DNA of 64,000 nucleotides. Origin: Glutamicibacter soli (GTDB lineage: Bacteria; Actinomycetota; Actinomycetes; Actinomycetales; Micrococcaceae). The notes under the pieces were generated by a model. It was not told the DNA's origin, did not search any database, and saw nothing but the letters and a program-made list of their open reading frames with translations. A program made the translations under genes and the position numbers. Positions within the stretch are counted from its first letter, which is position 1, and each line of letters begins with the position of its first letter. Below, one piece after another: positions 10,320 through 19,224 of this stretch. The DNA lies in contig NZ_POAF01000008.1 of the NCBI RefSeq assembly GCF_003309065.1, positions 1 to 64,000 on the forward strand, given 5' to 3'.

Positions 10320-11259
10320 GCCAGCCGAAACCGCTTTGGGCCCCTCGCTGGCCCCCGGTTTGCGCCGTTATCTGCAGCACCTGGCGATTGAACGCGGCTT
10401 GGCCGAGAACACGCTGTCCTCGTACCGGCGGGATTTGACCCGCTATCTTGAAACGCTGGAAGAGGCCGGCGTGGGAACTCCCGACGCCATCACCGAGGCG
10501 CACGTCAACGGGTACCTGCAGCAGCTGGCTCGTGGCGACGAGGTGCACCCACCGCTCGGCGCCCGCTCGGTGGCCCGCCATACCGTGGCGGTGCGGCAGC
10601 TGCACAAGTACTGGGAACTGGAAGGCATTTGCGCCCCTAATCCGGCGCGCGAGGTGCAGCCTCCCGCGGTGGGACAATCGCTGCCCAAGGCCATTTCCAT
10701 CGCCGAGGTCACGAGCATCCTCGAGTCAATCGCGGTGGACACCCCGGCCGGGCTACGCGACCGCGCAATCCTTGAATTCCTGTACTCCACCGGGGCGCGC
10801 ATTTCCGAAGTGGTCGCGCTGGACGTAGACGATCTGCATTTTTCCGATGACTCGGTCGTCAGGCTGTTCGGCAAGGGCTCCAAGGAACGAGTAGTCCCCG
10901 TGGGGGCCTATGCCCAGCGCGCGGTCAGCGACTACCTGGTCCGCGCCCGTCCCGGCTTGGCGGCCAAGGGCAAAGGCACTCCCGCCTTGTTCCTGAACCA
11001 GCGCGGCGGGCGGCTCTCCAGGCAGTCCGTCTGGATGATCCTGTCCAAGGCCGCGCAGCGGGCCGGTATCAGCACCGAAGTCTCGCCGCACACCTTGCGC
11101 CATTCATTCGCCACCCACCTGCTGGAGGGCGGTGCGGACGTGCGCGTGGTGCAGGAGCTGTTGGGACACGCATCGGTGACCACCACCCAGATCTACACCA
11201 AGGTCAGCGTCGATTCACTGCGCGAGGCCTATCAGCTGGCGCACCCGCGCGTGAACTAG
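10258..11259 (+). CDS. xerD: Tyrosine recombinase XerD
   Basis: Up to 333 aa. An N-terminal SAM-like core-binding domain (LAPGLRRYLQHLAIERGLAENTLSSYRRDL) precedes the catalytic domain with Arg in TGARISEVV, His-x-x-Arg in HTLRHSFATHLL, His in LLGHAS and nucleophile Tyr in TQIYTKV. With XerC it resolves chromosome dimers at dif at the FtsK-bound septum. The start is uncertain: ATG at 10258 or 10273 overlaps the NUDIX gene, TTG at 10336 does not, and none has a good ribosome binding site. All catalytic residues lie well downstream of any of these. Confidence 0.93.
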   Translation: MPRCAMPRSPSTCTRGFAISKPAETALGPSLAPGLRRYLQHLAIERGLAENTLSSYRRDLTRYLETLEEAGVGTPDAITEAHVNGYLQQLARGDEVHPPLGARSVARHTVAVRQLHKYWELEGICAPNPAREVQPPAVGQSLPKAISIAEVTSILESIAVDTPAGLRDRAILEFLYSTGARISEVVALDVDDLHFSDDSVVRLFGKGSKERVVPVGAYAQRAVSDYLVRARPGLAAKGKGTPALFLNQRGGRLSRQSVWMILSKAAQRAGISTEVSPHTLRHSFATHLLEGGADVRVVQELLGHASVTTTQIYTKVSVDSLREAYQLAHPRVN

Positions 11260-11280
11260 AGTCCCAGCAGGAGAGCAATC

Positions 11281-11778
11281 ATGAGCGCAAACAAGACCCA
11301 TCCCCAGCCGGTGGTGCTGATGCTGGTCCTGCGCGGCCAGGGCGAGCGGCAGGAGGTGCTGCTGGGCCGCAAGCTCACCGGCTTCGGAGCCGGCAACATG
11401 GTGGCCCCCGGCGGAAAAATCGAGCCGGGGGAGCAGGCCGCGGCCGCCGCGATCCGGGAGCTGGAAGAGGAGACGGGGCTGCAAGTCACAGAAAGCGCCC
11501 CGGTCCACCGAGCCACGATCCTGTTCCGTTTTCCCGTACGGCCTGCCTCGGACATGGACTGCCAAGTCTTCCTGGCCACCAGCTACCAGGGTGAGCCGGT
11601 GGCCAGCGAGGAGCTGGAACCGCGCTGGTACCCGGTGGCCAACCTGCCGGTCGATCACATGTGGCAGGACGCGGAGCACTGGCTTCCGCTCATCATCGGC
11701 GGGGAGATGTTCACCGCGACAGTAATCATGGCGCAGGACAACCTCGGCGTCGAGTCGGTGCAGATCACCCCCTGGTAG
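11281..11778 (+). CDS. NUDIX hydrolase, MutT/MTH1-like
   Basis: 165 aa, ATG at 11281 after AGGAG. The NUDIX box is complete: GGKIEPGEQAAAAAIRELEE followed by ETGL, beginning near residue 43. The family cleaves oxidised purine nucleoside triphosphates or other nucleoside diphosphate derivatives; the exact substrate is not determinable. The gene lies 21 bases after xerD and its 3' end overlaps the convergent HTH gene by 14 bases. It marks the left border of the accessory block that splits the xerD-parA core. Confidence 0.88.
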   Translation: MSANKTHPQPVVLMLVLRGQGERQEVLLGRKLTGFGAGNMVAPGGKIEPGEQAAAAAIRELEEETGLQVTESAPVHRATILFRFPVRPASDMDCQVFLATSYQGEPVASEELEPRWYPVANLPVDHMWQDAEHWLPLIIGGEMFTATVIMAQDNLGVESVQITPW

Positions 11779-12019
11779 CGGGCGTGGTGTCCTGCCCGGC
11801 TTCGGCTTGGGCGGTGTCGGGTTCGTAGACGAGCAGGTCCCCGGGCTGGCAGCCCAGGACCTCGCACAACGACTGCAAGGTCGTGAAGCGGACCGCCTTG
11901 GCCCGCCCGTTCTTCAATACCGCCAGATTGGCCGGAGTGATGCCGATCCGTTCAGCCAGCTCTCCGACCGCCATCTTCCGCTTGGCGAGCATGACGTCGA
12001 TATCGACACGGATGCCCAT
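11765..12019 (-). CDS. Small HTH regulator (Cro/CI, YozG-like) paired with DUF2975 protein
   Basis: 84 aa. It is almost entirely a helix-turn-helix domain (VGELAERIGITPANLAVLKNG, then LCEVLGCQPGDLLVY), the YozG-like form usually encoded with a DUF2975 membrane protein. The ATG overlaps the stop of the upstream DUF2975 gene at TGATG, so the two are translationally coupled. TATCGTT-containing repeats upstream of the pair are candidate self-regulatory operators. A longer upstream frame without support was discarded. The physiological signal is unknown. Confidence 0.88.
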   Translation of the reverse strand: MGIRVDIDVMLAKRKMAVGELAERIGITPANLAVLKNGRAKAVRFTTLQSLCEVLGCQPGDLLVYEPDTAQAEAGQDTTPATRG

Positions 12020-12516
12020 CAGATGACACCGCCGAGCTCGGTGCGCAGGGCGGCGGCCTGCGCTTCGGTCTGCGTGGCCTGGAGGAGCAGCTGGCGCAAG
12101 ACGAACACGATCACCGAGATTCCGGCCAGCAGGATTCCGAAGCCGCCGATGAGCAGGACCATTCCCGGGGCGATATCCTCGCCGGGCGCCAGCAGGGCTG
12201 CAAGGGCGAAGGTGGCCAGCGATCCGGCGGCGATCGACCAGATGATCGGTCCGACGTATTTGGACGATGCAGGGTCGAACACCGTGCTGCGGGCCACGCG
12301 GGTGGCCAGCTTCCAGACGCAGACCGAGCAGATCTCGATGACGATCCCGGCCAGAACCAAGTACGCGAGCAGCGCGACCGCGGGCACATCCGGAGCTCCG
12401 GGGTGCGACACCTCGTTCACCGCGATCATCGGCACCATGACCAATTGGACAAAAAGCGTCCCGGCCAGGACCACAGCCAAAATCCCCCTGAGTGCCACAA
12501 TGCTGAATCGGCTCAC
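12019..12516 (-). CDS. DUF2975 membrane protein
   Basis: 165 aa with four predicted transmembrane segments (about residues 5-30, 45-68, 87-110, 117-142) and a hydrophilic C-terminal tail. This matches DUF2975 in length and topology. Genes of this family nearly always precede a small HTH gene, as here. A role as membrane sensor or antagonist of the HTH protein is inferred from the pairing only. Transcription starts in the 12517-12600 region, which holds a palindrome and two related half-sites. Confidence 0.88.
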   Translation of the reverse strand: MSRFSIVALRGILAVVLAGTLFVQLVMVPMIAVNEVSHPGAPDVPAVALLAYLVLAGIVIEICSVCVWKLATRVARSTVFDPASSKYVGPIIWSIAAGSLATFALAALLAPGEDIAPGMVLLIGGFGILLAGISVIVFVLRQLLLQATQTEAQAAALRTELGGVI

Positions 12517-12528
12517 GGTTCACCTCAC

Positions 12529-12581
12529 TTATCGTTTTACAGATGGTATCTATCGTTAAACGATAACTCCTGATCGTTATC
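12529..12581. promoter_or_regulatory. TATCGTT repeats, candidate operator of the HTH/DUF2975 operon
   Basis: A 15-bp palindrome TATCGTTAAACGATA lies at 12551-12565. It is flanked by TTATCGTTTTA at 12529-12539 and GATCGTTATC at 12572-12581, with spacing of roughly two helical turns. The cluster is 13-65 bases upstream of the DUF2975 ATG, where an autorepressor would act. Binding is inferred. Confidence 0.6.
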
Positions 12582-12631
12582 TAGGCAATCCCGAGCGGAG
12601 GTGCTCGTCCGTGGGGACGTGCTGCGGACAC

Positions 12632-12666
12632 AAAAACGCCGGCCCGGACGCGAGGTCCGGGCCGGC
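12632..12666 (-). terminator. Terminator of the prpDBC operon
   Basis: A 12-bp perfect stem, GCCGGCCCGGAC at 12638-12649 with its complement at 12655-12666, is followed on the - strand by five T residues (12636-12632). It lies 17 bases after the prpC stop. Confidence 0.85.
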
Positions 12667-12682
12667 GGCAAGGCGCTACTTT

Positions 12683-13825
12683 TTACAGTGCGCGCTGCTC
12701 CGGGCCGTTGTAGGCAGAGAGCGGGCGGATCAGGGCGTTCGAGGCGCGCTGCTCCATGATGTGTGCGGTCCAGCCGGTGATGCGCGCCGCGATGAAGATC
12801 GGGGTGAACATCTCGGTGTCGAAGCCCATCAGGTGGTAGGTCGGGCCTGCCGGGTAGTCCAGATTCGGCTTGATGGCTTTGGCCTCGTCCATGGCAGCTT
12901 CCAGGCCGTCGTAGAGGCCCAGCATTTCGTGGCGGCCGTAGTGCTCGATCATGCGATCCAGTGCGGCCTTCATGGTCGGAACGCGGGAGTCGCCGTGCTT
13001 GTAGACGCGGTGGCCGAAGCCCATGACCTTCTTCTTGGCTGCCAGGGCCTCTTCCATCCAGGCCTTGGCGCGCTTGGCGGCGTTCTCGCGGGACTCGTCC
13101 TTGTCGATGCCGATCTCGGTGAAGGTGTGCATGACGGCCTCGTTGGCGCCGCCGTGCAGCGGGCCCTTCAGGGCGCCGATGGCGCCGGTGACTGCCGAGT
13201 GCAGGTCCGACAGGGTCGAGGTGATCACGCGAGCGGTGAAGGTCGACGCGTTGAACGAGTGCTCCGCGTACAGCACCATGGAGACGCGGAAAGCGTCGAC
13301 GACCTCAGGCGCTGCTTCTTCGCCGAAGGTCATCCACAGGAAGTTGGCTGCGTAATCCAGATCGTCGCGCGGCGGGACGACGTCCAGGCCGCGGCGGCGG
13401 CGCTGGTCGTAGGCCACGACAGCAGGGAAGGCCGCGAACAGCTCCTTGGACTTCAGTAGCTCGGCTTCGACGGAGGAGTTCTCCGACTGCGAGTGGTTGG
13501 CGCCGATCACGGAGACCGCGGTGCGGCCCACGTCCATCGGGTGGCAGTCGGCCGGCAACAGGTCGATGGCGGCCTTGACGGCCGGATCCAGCGTGCGGTT
13601 GGCGCGCTCGAAGGCTGTGAATTCGGTCAGTTCGCTCTGGGACGGCAGTTCGCCGTTCCACAGCAGCAGGGCAACCTCTTCGAAGGACTTGGATGCTGCA
13701 AGGTCCTGTACCGGGTAGCCGCGGTAGAGCAGGGAGTTGGTCTCTGGGTTGACCTTGGATACGGCGGTGTAGTCGACGACGACTCCAGCCAGACCCTTCT
13801 TGATGTCTTCGGTGCTCGTGCTCAT
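12683..13825 (-). CDS. prpC: 2-methylcitrate synthase / citrate synthase
   Basis: 380 aa. Active-site motifs of the short citrate synthase family are present: GPLHGGANE, MGFGHRVYK, and the Asp in LDYPAGPTYHL. The enzyme condenses propionyl-CoA with oxaloacetate to 2-methylcitrate. The ATG at 13825 follows GGAGGAG; 27 in-frame codons upstream lack support. It is downstream of prpB by 112 bases and ends before a strong terminator, completing prpD-prpB-prpC. Members of this clade often also act on acetyl-CoA. Confidence 0.94.
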   Translation of the reverse strand: MSTSTEDIKKGLAGVVVDYTAVSKVNPETNSLLYRGYPVQDLAASKSFEEVALLLWNGELPSQSELTEFTAFERANRTLDPAVKAAIDLLPADCHPMDVGRTAVSVIGANHSQSENSSVEAELLKSKELFAAFPAVVAYDQRRRRGLDVVPPRDDLDYAANFLWMTFGEEAAPEVVDAFRVSMVLYAEHSFNASTFTARVITSTLSDLHSAVTGAIGALKGPLHGGANEAVMHTFTEIGIDKDESRENAAKRAKAWMEEALAAKKKVMGFGHRVYKHGDSRVPTMKAALDRMIEHYGRHEMLGLYDGLEAAMDEAKAIKPNLDYPAGPTYHLMGFDTEMFTPIFIAARITGWTAHIMEQRASNALIRPLSAYNGPEQRAL

Positions 13826-13937
13826 GGTCGTACTCCTCCTGAATTGTCTTTCAAGACTTTTAGGCCGGTAGCGCGGGCCGTCGAAGAATTCAGACGGCCC
13901 GCGCAACCGGACGCTGCCACAGTGCGGTGGCTCCTGT

Positions 13938-14867
13938 TTAGAGATTCGCGCTGTTGGAATCGATGTCCAGGGTTGGGACCTGGAAGTTGAAGATTCCGGT
14001 GTCGAACCGGTTGTAGGCTTCGTAGTCCACCAGCTCGTACAGACGTGACCTGGTTAACATGTTATCCACTTCGCGCTGCTGGGTGCCGTCTTCGCTGATC
14101 GCGTCCAGCACCCGCTCCGCCGCGCCCATGGCGCTGCGCAGCAGGGTGACCGGGTAGATGATCAGCGCGACGCCGGCATCTGCCAGTTCCTGGCGGTTGA
14201 ACAGCTCGGACTTGCCGAACTCGGTCATGTTGGCCAGCACCGGCACGTCCACTGCATTGCAGATCGCCTCGAACTCGGCCACGTTCTTCATGGCCTCCGG
14301 GAAGATCGCGTCCGCGCCGGCATCCACCATGGCCTTGGCGCGGTCCACGGCCGAAGCCAGGCCCTCGACCGCACGGATGTCCGTGCGGGCCATGATCAGG
14401 AAGTTCTCGTCGATGCGTGCGTCGGCGGCGGCAGCGATGCGCTTGAGCATGGTTTCGGTATCCACCACGTTCTTGCCATCCAGGTGCCCGCAGCGCTTCG
14501 GGTTGAACTGGTCCTCGATGTGGCAACCGGCCAGGCCGGCGTATTCCAGCTCCTGGATGGTGCGGGCCACGTTCATCGGCTCGCCGAAGCCGGTGTCGGC
14601 GTCAACGATCGACGGGAGGTCGGTCATGCGGGCGATCTGCCCGGCGCGGGTGGCGACCTCGGTCAGCGAGGTCAGGCCGATGTCCGGCAGGCCCAGGTCA
14701 TTGGCCAGCACCGCACCGGAGATGTAGACGCCGTCGAAGTTCTTCTCGCTGATCAGCTTGGCCGAGAGCGGGTTGAAGGCTCCGGGGAACTGGCGGGCAG
14801 CTCCCGGGGTCAGCATTTCGCGCAGCGCTACGCGCTTCGCGGCTGGGGTCTTGGTTGAGTACAACAT
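13938..14867 (-). CDS. prpB: 2-methylisocitrate lyase
   Basis: 309 aa, PEP mutase/isocitrate lyase superfamily. The catalytic-loop motif PKRCGHLDGK is visible near residue 120 and the metal-binding DADTGFGEP near residue 87. It splits 2-methylisocitrate to pyruvate and succinate. It starts two bases after the prpD stop, so translation is coupled. Length and motif spacing are normal. Confidence 0.95.
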   Translation of the reverse strand: MLYSTKTPAAKRVALREMLTPGAARQFPGAFNPLSAKLISEKNFDGVYISGAVLANDLGLPDIGLTSLTEVATRAGQIARMTDLPSIVDADTGFGEPMNVARTIQELEYAGLAGCHIEDQFNPKRCGHLDGKNVVDTETMLKRIAAAADARIDENFLIMARTDIRAVEGLASAVDRAKAMVDAGADAIFPEAMKNVAEFEAICNAVDVPVLANMTEFGKSELFNRQELADAGVALIIYPVTLLRSAMGAAERVLDAISEDGTQQREVDNMLTRSRLYELVDYEAYNRFDTGIFNFQVPTLDIDSNSANL

Positions 14868-14869
14868 GA

Positions 14870-16387
14870 TTAGAACAGTCCCTTAGGTGCGGTTTCCAGG
14901 TTGATGACACCGTCGGCGGCCTGGATGTTCAGCTGGTCCAGCTCGCCGGCTGCAAGGTTCTCCAGGTTCTCGGCGGCGGCGATGAAGCGGTTGATCTCCG
15001 CCTCGTCGACCAGGCCCTCGGCCAGGGTGCGGAACTTGTTGATGTACTGCTCGCGGGCGAACGGACGTGCGCCCAGCGGGTGCGCGTCGGCGACGGCGAT
15101 CTCATCGGTGATCACGGTACCGTCGTTCAGGGTGATTTCCACCGAACCGCCGAAGGCCTTCTCTGCGATGTCCAGCGAGTGGTAGCGGCGGGTCCACTCG
15201 GCGTCTTCCTCGGTGGTCACCTTGTTCCACAGCTCAACGGTGTCGGCGCGGCCGGCACGCTCAGGGGAGTAGGAATCCACGTGGTGCCATGCGCCGTCCT
15301 GCAGTGCAACGGTGAAGATGTACGGGATCGAGTGGTCCAGGGTCTCGCGCGAAGCGGTCGGATCGTACTTCTGCGGGTCGTTGGCGCCGGAGCCGATGAC
15401 GTAGTGGGTATGGTGGCTGGTCTTGATCAGCACCGACTTCACGTTCTTCGGATCCGCGGCTTCCGGGTGCTCGCCGTGCAGCTTGCGGGCCAGGTCGATC
15501 CAGGCCTGCGCCTGGTACTCGGCCGAGTGCTCCTTGGTGTAGGTGTCGAGGATGGCGCGCTTGGCTTCGCCGGCCTCTGGCAGCGGAACCTCGTAGGCTG
15601 CGTCCGGCCCGTCCAGCATCCAGGCGATGACGCCGTCTTCGCCTTCGTAGATCGGCACTGGGGAGGTCTGGCCGCGCATGGCGCGGTCGGCTGCCTCAAC
15701 TGCCATCTTGCCGGCGAAGGCCGGGGCGTGGGCCTTCCAGGTGGAGATTTCGCCCTTGCGCGACTGGCGGGTGGCGGTGGTCGTGTGCAGGCCCTGGCCA
15801 ACGGCCTGGAAGATGGTCTCGACGTCCAGGCCCAGCAGGGTGCCGATGCCGGCTGCGGCCGATGGGCCCAGGTGCGCCACGTGGTCGATCTTGTGCTTGT
15901 GCAGGCAGATGGCCTTGACCAGGTCGACCTGGATCTCGTAGCCGGTGGCGATGCCGCGGATCAGGTCCTTGCCCGAAGCGCCGGTGTGCTGCGCCACGGC
16001 CAGGATCGGCGGGATGTTGTCGCCCGGGTGGGAGTACTCGGCGGCCAGGAAGGTGTCATGGTAGTCGAGCTCGCGCACTGCCACGCCGTTGGCCCAGGCA
16101 GCCCACTCGGGGGAGACCTTCTCGGAGATGCCGAACACCGAGGCGCCCTGGCCGCCGGTGGACGGCGCGTGGGTCAGCGCCTGGGCGCGGGCCGCGACGA
16201 TCGGGCCGCGGTTCAGCGACGCGATGGCCACCGAGGCGTTGTCGATGATGCGGTTGATGATCATCTCGGTGACTTCGCTGGTGACCTCGACCGGGTCGGC
16301 GGCGACGGTGGCGATCTTGTGGGCCAGCTGGTCTTCGCGGGCCAGGTTTTCCTCGGAGCGGTATACGCGTACTGGGTGGTTGATCAT
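14870..16387 (-). CDS. prpD: 2-methylcitrate dehydratase
   Basis: 505 aa, MmgE/PrpD family. The N-terminal all-alpha domain contains [16 protein letters not shown] and [29 protein letters not shown]-type sequence. It dehydrates 2-methylcitrate to 2-methyl-cis-aconitate, and a housekeeping aconitase is then needed for rehydration. The ATG at 16387 follows an AAGGTAGC site. A longer reading frame that runs into the gntR gene is spurious. First of three co-directional prp genes, immediately after the regulator. Confidence 0.95.
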   Translation of the reverse strand: MINHPVRVYRSEENLAREDQLAHKIATVAADPVEVTSEVTEMIINRIIDNASVAIASLNRGPIVAARAQALTHAPSTGGQGASVFGISEKVSPEWAAWANGVAVRELDYHDTFLAAEYSHPGDNIPPILAVAQHTGASGKDLIRGIATGYEIQVDLVKAICLHKHKIDHVAHLGPSAAAGIGTLLGLDVETIFQAVGQGLHTTTATRQSRKGEISTWKAHAPAFAGKMAVEAADRAMRGQTSPVPIYEGEDGVIAWMLDGPDAAYEVPLPEAGEAKRAILDTYTKEHSAEYQAQAWIDLARKLHGEHPEAADPKNVKSVLIKTSHHTHYVIGSGANDPQKYDPTASRETLDHSIPYIFTVALQDGAWHHVDSYSPERAGRADTVELWNKVTTEEDAEWTRRYHSLDIAEKAFGGSVEITLNDGTVITDEIAVADAHPLGARPFAREQYINKFRTLAEGLVDEAEINRFIAAAENLENLAAGELDQLNIQAADGVINLETAPKGLF

Positions 16388-16394
16388 GGAGATG

Positions 16395-17039
16395 CTACCT
16401 TTCGGATCCAACTGTGTATGTCTTGATGTGTGTAAAAGATTTGTGGAGGTGAACGGTGGTGGCGGCCGCCGCCACCTCTGCGTTCCCCTCGGCAATCGCC
16501 CAGGCGATGGCCGCGTGTTCGCGGGCCGAGTCGCGCAGCCTGTCGGGATTGTCCTTGGCCAGCCGGCGCACCCGTTGCAGATGCACGCGCAGGGTGCGCA
16601 GCGCGGTGGCCAGGTACGGGTTGTTGGCCGCGTCGTCGACCATCTCGTCGAGTCGGGCGACCAGCTGGTAGTAGTCGTCGCGGGCCCCGGAGAGATCCGC
16701 CAGATGCACCGACCGGTCGAAATCCTCGGCCAGGGATGCGAACTGAGCACGGTTTTCCGACAAGGCGGCCTGCCTGGCGCTGGTGATTTCCAGTGCGCGG
16801 CGCAGCACGAAGAGATCTTCCAGATGGTCTTCGCTGACCTCTGAAACCACCACTCCGCGGCCCCGCTGAGGAACCGCCAATCCGTCGGCCACCAATCGGG
16901 CCAGGGCTTCGCGTACCGGAGTGCGGGAAACACCTAGTCGTTCCGACTGTTCAACCTCGGCAAGCACGGTTCCCGGGTGCAAGCGCCACTCGACGATGTC
17001 GGTGCGCAGGCTCTCGTAGACCTTGTCACTTGCTCTCAT
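16395..17039 (-). CDS. GntR-family (FCD) regulator of the prp genes
   Basis: 214 aa. An N-terminal winged helix has the typical [23 protein letters not shown] (residues 32-54), and a C-terminal all-helical FCD ligand-binding domain spans about 75-200. It lies seven bases before prpD and faces prpE divergently. The intergenic region holds three TGTATACA-type sites, the usual form of FadR/FCD-subfamily operators, so it probably controls both arms and its own expression. The effector is likely a propionate metabolite such as 2-methylcitrate (inference). Confidence 0.9.
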   Translation of the reverse strand: MRASDKVYESLRTDIVEWRLHPGTVLAEVEQSERLGVSRTPVREALARLVADGLAVPQRGRGVVVSEVSEDHLEDLFVLRRALEITSARQAALSENRAQFASLAEDFDRSVHLADLSGARDDYYQLVARLDEMVDDAANNPYLATALRTLRVHLQRVRRLAKDNPDRLRDSAREHAAIAWAIAEGNAEVAAAATTVHLHKSFTHIKTYTVGSER

Positions 17040-17046
17040 GCTTCGA

Positions 17047-17163
17047 GTGTATACACAAACCCAGTCAAATGGGGCAAAGCTCGGAAAATATTTTAGAAAA
17101 GTACGAAATATGTATACACGGATGTTGTGATTGTGTGACTGTAGTCATAGGCTTATGTATACG
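17047..17163. promoter_or_regulatory. Three TGTATACA-type operator sites between gntR and prpE
   Basis: A perfect 10-bp palindrome GTGTATACAC lies at 17047-17056, 8 bases upstream of the gntR start. A second TGTATACA is at 17111-17118 and a third, TGTATACG, at 17156-17163. Start-to-start spacings are 63 and 45 bases. Arrangement and sequence suit a GntR-type dimer repressing both divergent promoters, with possible looping. Confidence 0.7.
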
Positions 17164-17226
17164 AGGACGAGTCCAGATATTTAACAGGACGCCGGGCAGC
17201 GACGCCCGACGCCGGAGGAGAACACC

Positions 17227-19143
17227 ATGGCGCAGACCTACCGCCAGGCCTTTGATCAAGCGAGCACTGATCCGGAGACATTCTGGCTTGAGGCCGCCAA
17301 GGATATCCAATGGGATACGGTGCCGTCATCAGCCGTCGATGCTTCGCGCAAGCCGCTGTACAGCTGGTTCCCCGACGGCATGCTGAACCTGTCGGTCAAT
17401 GCGCTGGATCGCCACGTGGCCGCCGGACGCGGCGACCAGGCCGCATTGATCTACGATTCGGCCATGCTCGGGACAGTCCAGACCTATACCTATGCGCAGC
17501 TGCTGCGCGAGGTCGAGATCTTCGCCGGCGTGCTGCTCGCACGCGGAGTCAAGACCGGGGACCGCGTGCTGATCTACATGCCGATGGTTCCGCAGGCCCT
17601 GGTCTCCATGCTTGCCTGCGCCCGCATCGGCGCGGTGCACTCGGTGGTCTTCGGCGGCTTCGCCCCCAAGGAACTGGCAGCGCGCATCACCGACTGCGCG
17701 CCGGTGGCCATCGTGGCAGCGACCGGCGGCATCGAGCCTTCGCGCCGCATCGAGTACCTGCCGGCCGTCGCCGAGGCGCTGAGCCTCGCCGAGCCTGCGG
17801 TCAAGGACGTCATCGTCGCGCACCGCGACGGCTTCGCCCACTCGATCGAGGAATACCACGGCAAGCCGATCAACGGGCAGGACATCAACTGGCTTGACTG
17901 GGACCAGCTGGCTGAAACCGCGCAGCCTGCCGCGCCGGTCTCGGTGCCGTCCACCCACCCGCTGTACGTGCTGTACACCTCCGGAACCACCGGCGCCCCC
18001 AAGGGCGTGGTGCGCGACACGGGCGGCTACGCCACCGCGCTGCAGTTCTCCATGAACGCCATCTACGACGTGCACCCGGGGGACACCATGTTCACCGCCT
18101 CGGACGTGGGCTGGGTCGTGGGACACTCCTACATCGTCTACGCGCCGCTGATCGCCGGCGCCACCACGGTGCTCTACGAGGGCAAGCCGGTGGGCACCCC
18201 GGATGCCGGCGTGTTCGGCCGCATCATCGCAGACCACAAGGTCACCACCATGTTCACCGCCCCGACCGCGCTGCGCGCGGTGCGCAAGGCGGATCCGACC
18301 GGCGGGTTGATGACCTCCCACGACCTGTCCAGCCTGCGGGCGCTGTTCGTGGCCGGCGAACGCCTTGACCCGGACACCTACCACTTCACCTCCGAGCTGC
18401 TGAACATCCCGGTGGTGGACAACTGGTGGCAGACCGAAACCGGCTGGCCGATCGCCTCCAACCCGCTGGGCCTGGAACAGCTTCCCGCCAAGGCCGGCAG
18501 CCCCACCACCCCGGTGCCGGGCTTCGACGTGCAGATCCGCGACGCCCTGGGCGAGGAGGTGCCCACCGGCGAGGAAGGCAACATCGTGGTGCGCCTGCCG
18601 CTGCCTCCGGGCGCCCTGGTCACCCTGTGGGGCGACGACCAGCGTTTCATCGACACCTACCTGAGCCAGCTGGAAGGCTACTACCTCACCGGCGACTCGG
18701 GTTTCCTGGACGAGGACGGCTACCTGTTCGTAATGGGCCGCACCGACGACGTGATCAACGTGTCGGGCCACCGGCTGTCCACCGGCGCCATGGAGCAGGT
18801 GCTCTCCAGCCACCCGGCCGTGGCCGAATGCGCGGTCATCGGCCTGGCCGACGCGCTCAAGGGCCAGCGGGCCAGCGGCTACGTGGTGCTCAAGTCCGGC
18901 GTCGAAGCCGACGAGGAAGCGCTGAAGAAGGAAATCGTGGCCCTGGTGCGTCAGCACATCGGCCCGGTGGCCGACTTCCGCGAGGTCACCGTGGTCGCCG
19001 CGCTGCCCAAGACCCGCTCGGGCAAGATCCTGCGCAAGACCATGCGCCAGATTGCCGACGGCAAGGAATACACCGTGCCTTCGACCATCGAGGACACCGC
19101 GGTGCTCGATGACCTGATGCCGCTGCTGCGTCCGGAAGCCTAG
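17227..19143 (+). CDS. prpE: Propionyl-CoA synthetase / acyl-CoA synthetase
   Basis: 638 aa, ANL superfamily. The AMP-binding signature YTSGTTGAPKGVVRDTGG lies near residue 250, an ACAS N-terminal domain covers residues 1-60, and the C-terminal SGKILRKTMRQIADGKEY carries the acetylatable catalytic Lys (GK motif). PrpE activates propionate to propionyl-CoA and feeds the divergent methylcitrate genes. The ATG at 17227 follows GGAGGAG. Shared operators link its expression to prpDBC. A convergent terminator follows. Confidence 0.92.
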   Translation: MAQTYRQAFDQASTDPETFWLEAAKDIQWDTVPSSAVDASRKPLYSWFPDGMLNLSVNALDRHVAAGRGDQAALIYDSAMLGTVQTYTYAQLLREVEIFAGVLLARGVKTGDRVLIYMPMVPQALVSMLACARIGAVHSVVFGGFAPKELAARITDCAPVAIVAATGGIEPSRRIEYLPAVAEALSLAEPAVKDVIVAHRDGFAHSIEEYHGKPINGQDINWLDWDQLAETAQPAAPVSVPSTHPLYVLYTSGTTGAPKGVVRDTGGYATALQFSMNAIYDVHPGDTMFTASDVGWVVGHSYIVYAPLIAGATTVLYEGKPVGTPDAGVFGRIIADHKVTTMFTAPTALRAVRKADPTGGLMTSHDLSSLRALFVAGERLDPDTYHFTSELLNIPVVDNWWQTETGWPIASNPLGLEQLPAKAGSPTTPVPGFDVQIRDALGEEVPTGEEGNIVVRLPLPPGALVTLWGDDQRFIDTYLSQLEGYYLTGDSGFLDEDGYLFVMGRTDDVINVSGHRLSTGAMEQVLSSHPAVAECAVIGLADALKGQRASGYVVLKSGVEADEEALKKEIVALVRQHIGPVADFREVTVVAALPKTRSGKILRKTMRQIADGKEYTVPSTIEDTAVLDDLMPLLRPEA

Positions 19144-19161
19144 AGCCCGGCGACCCCGAAG

Positions 19162-19208
19162 CACCCGTGCCCTGCGTGCGAATCGTCGCAGGCAGGGCAC
19201 GGGTGTTT
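19162..19208. terminator. Bidirectional terminator between prpE and the VIT gene
   Basis: A 14-bp stem, CACCCGTGCCCTGC at 19162-19175 with its complement at 19192-19205, is followed by TTTAA. It serves the + strand and lies just beyond the 3' end of the convergent VIT gene. Confidence 0.75.
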
Positions 19209-19224
19209 AATCGGGGCGGAAGCC

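Noticed and set aside
17329-19200. 623-codon frame antisense to prpE
   Set aside because: Shadow of prpE; no homology pattern and no ribosome binding site.
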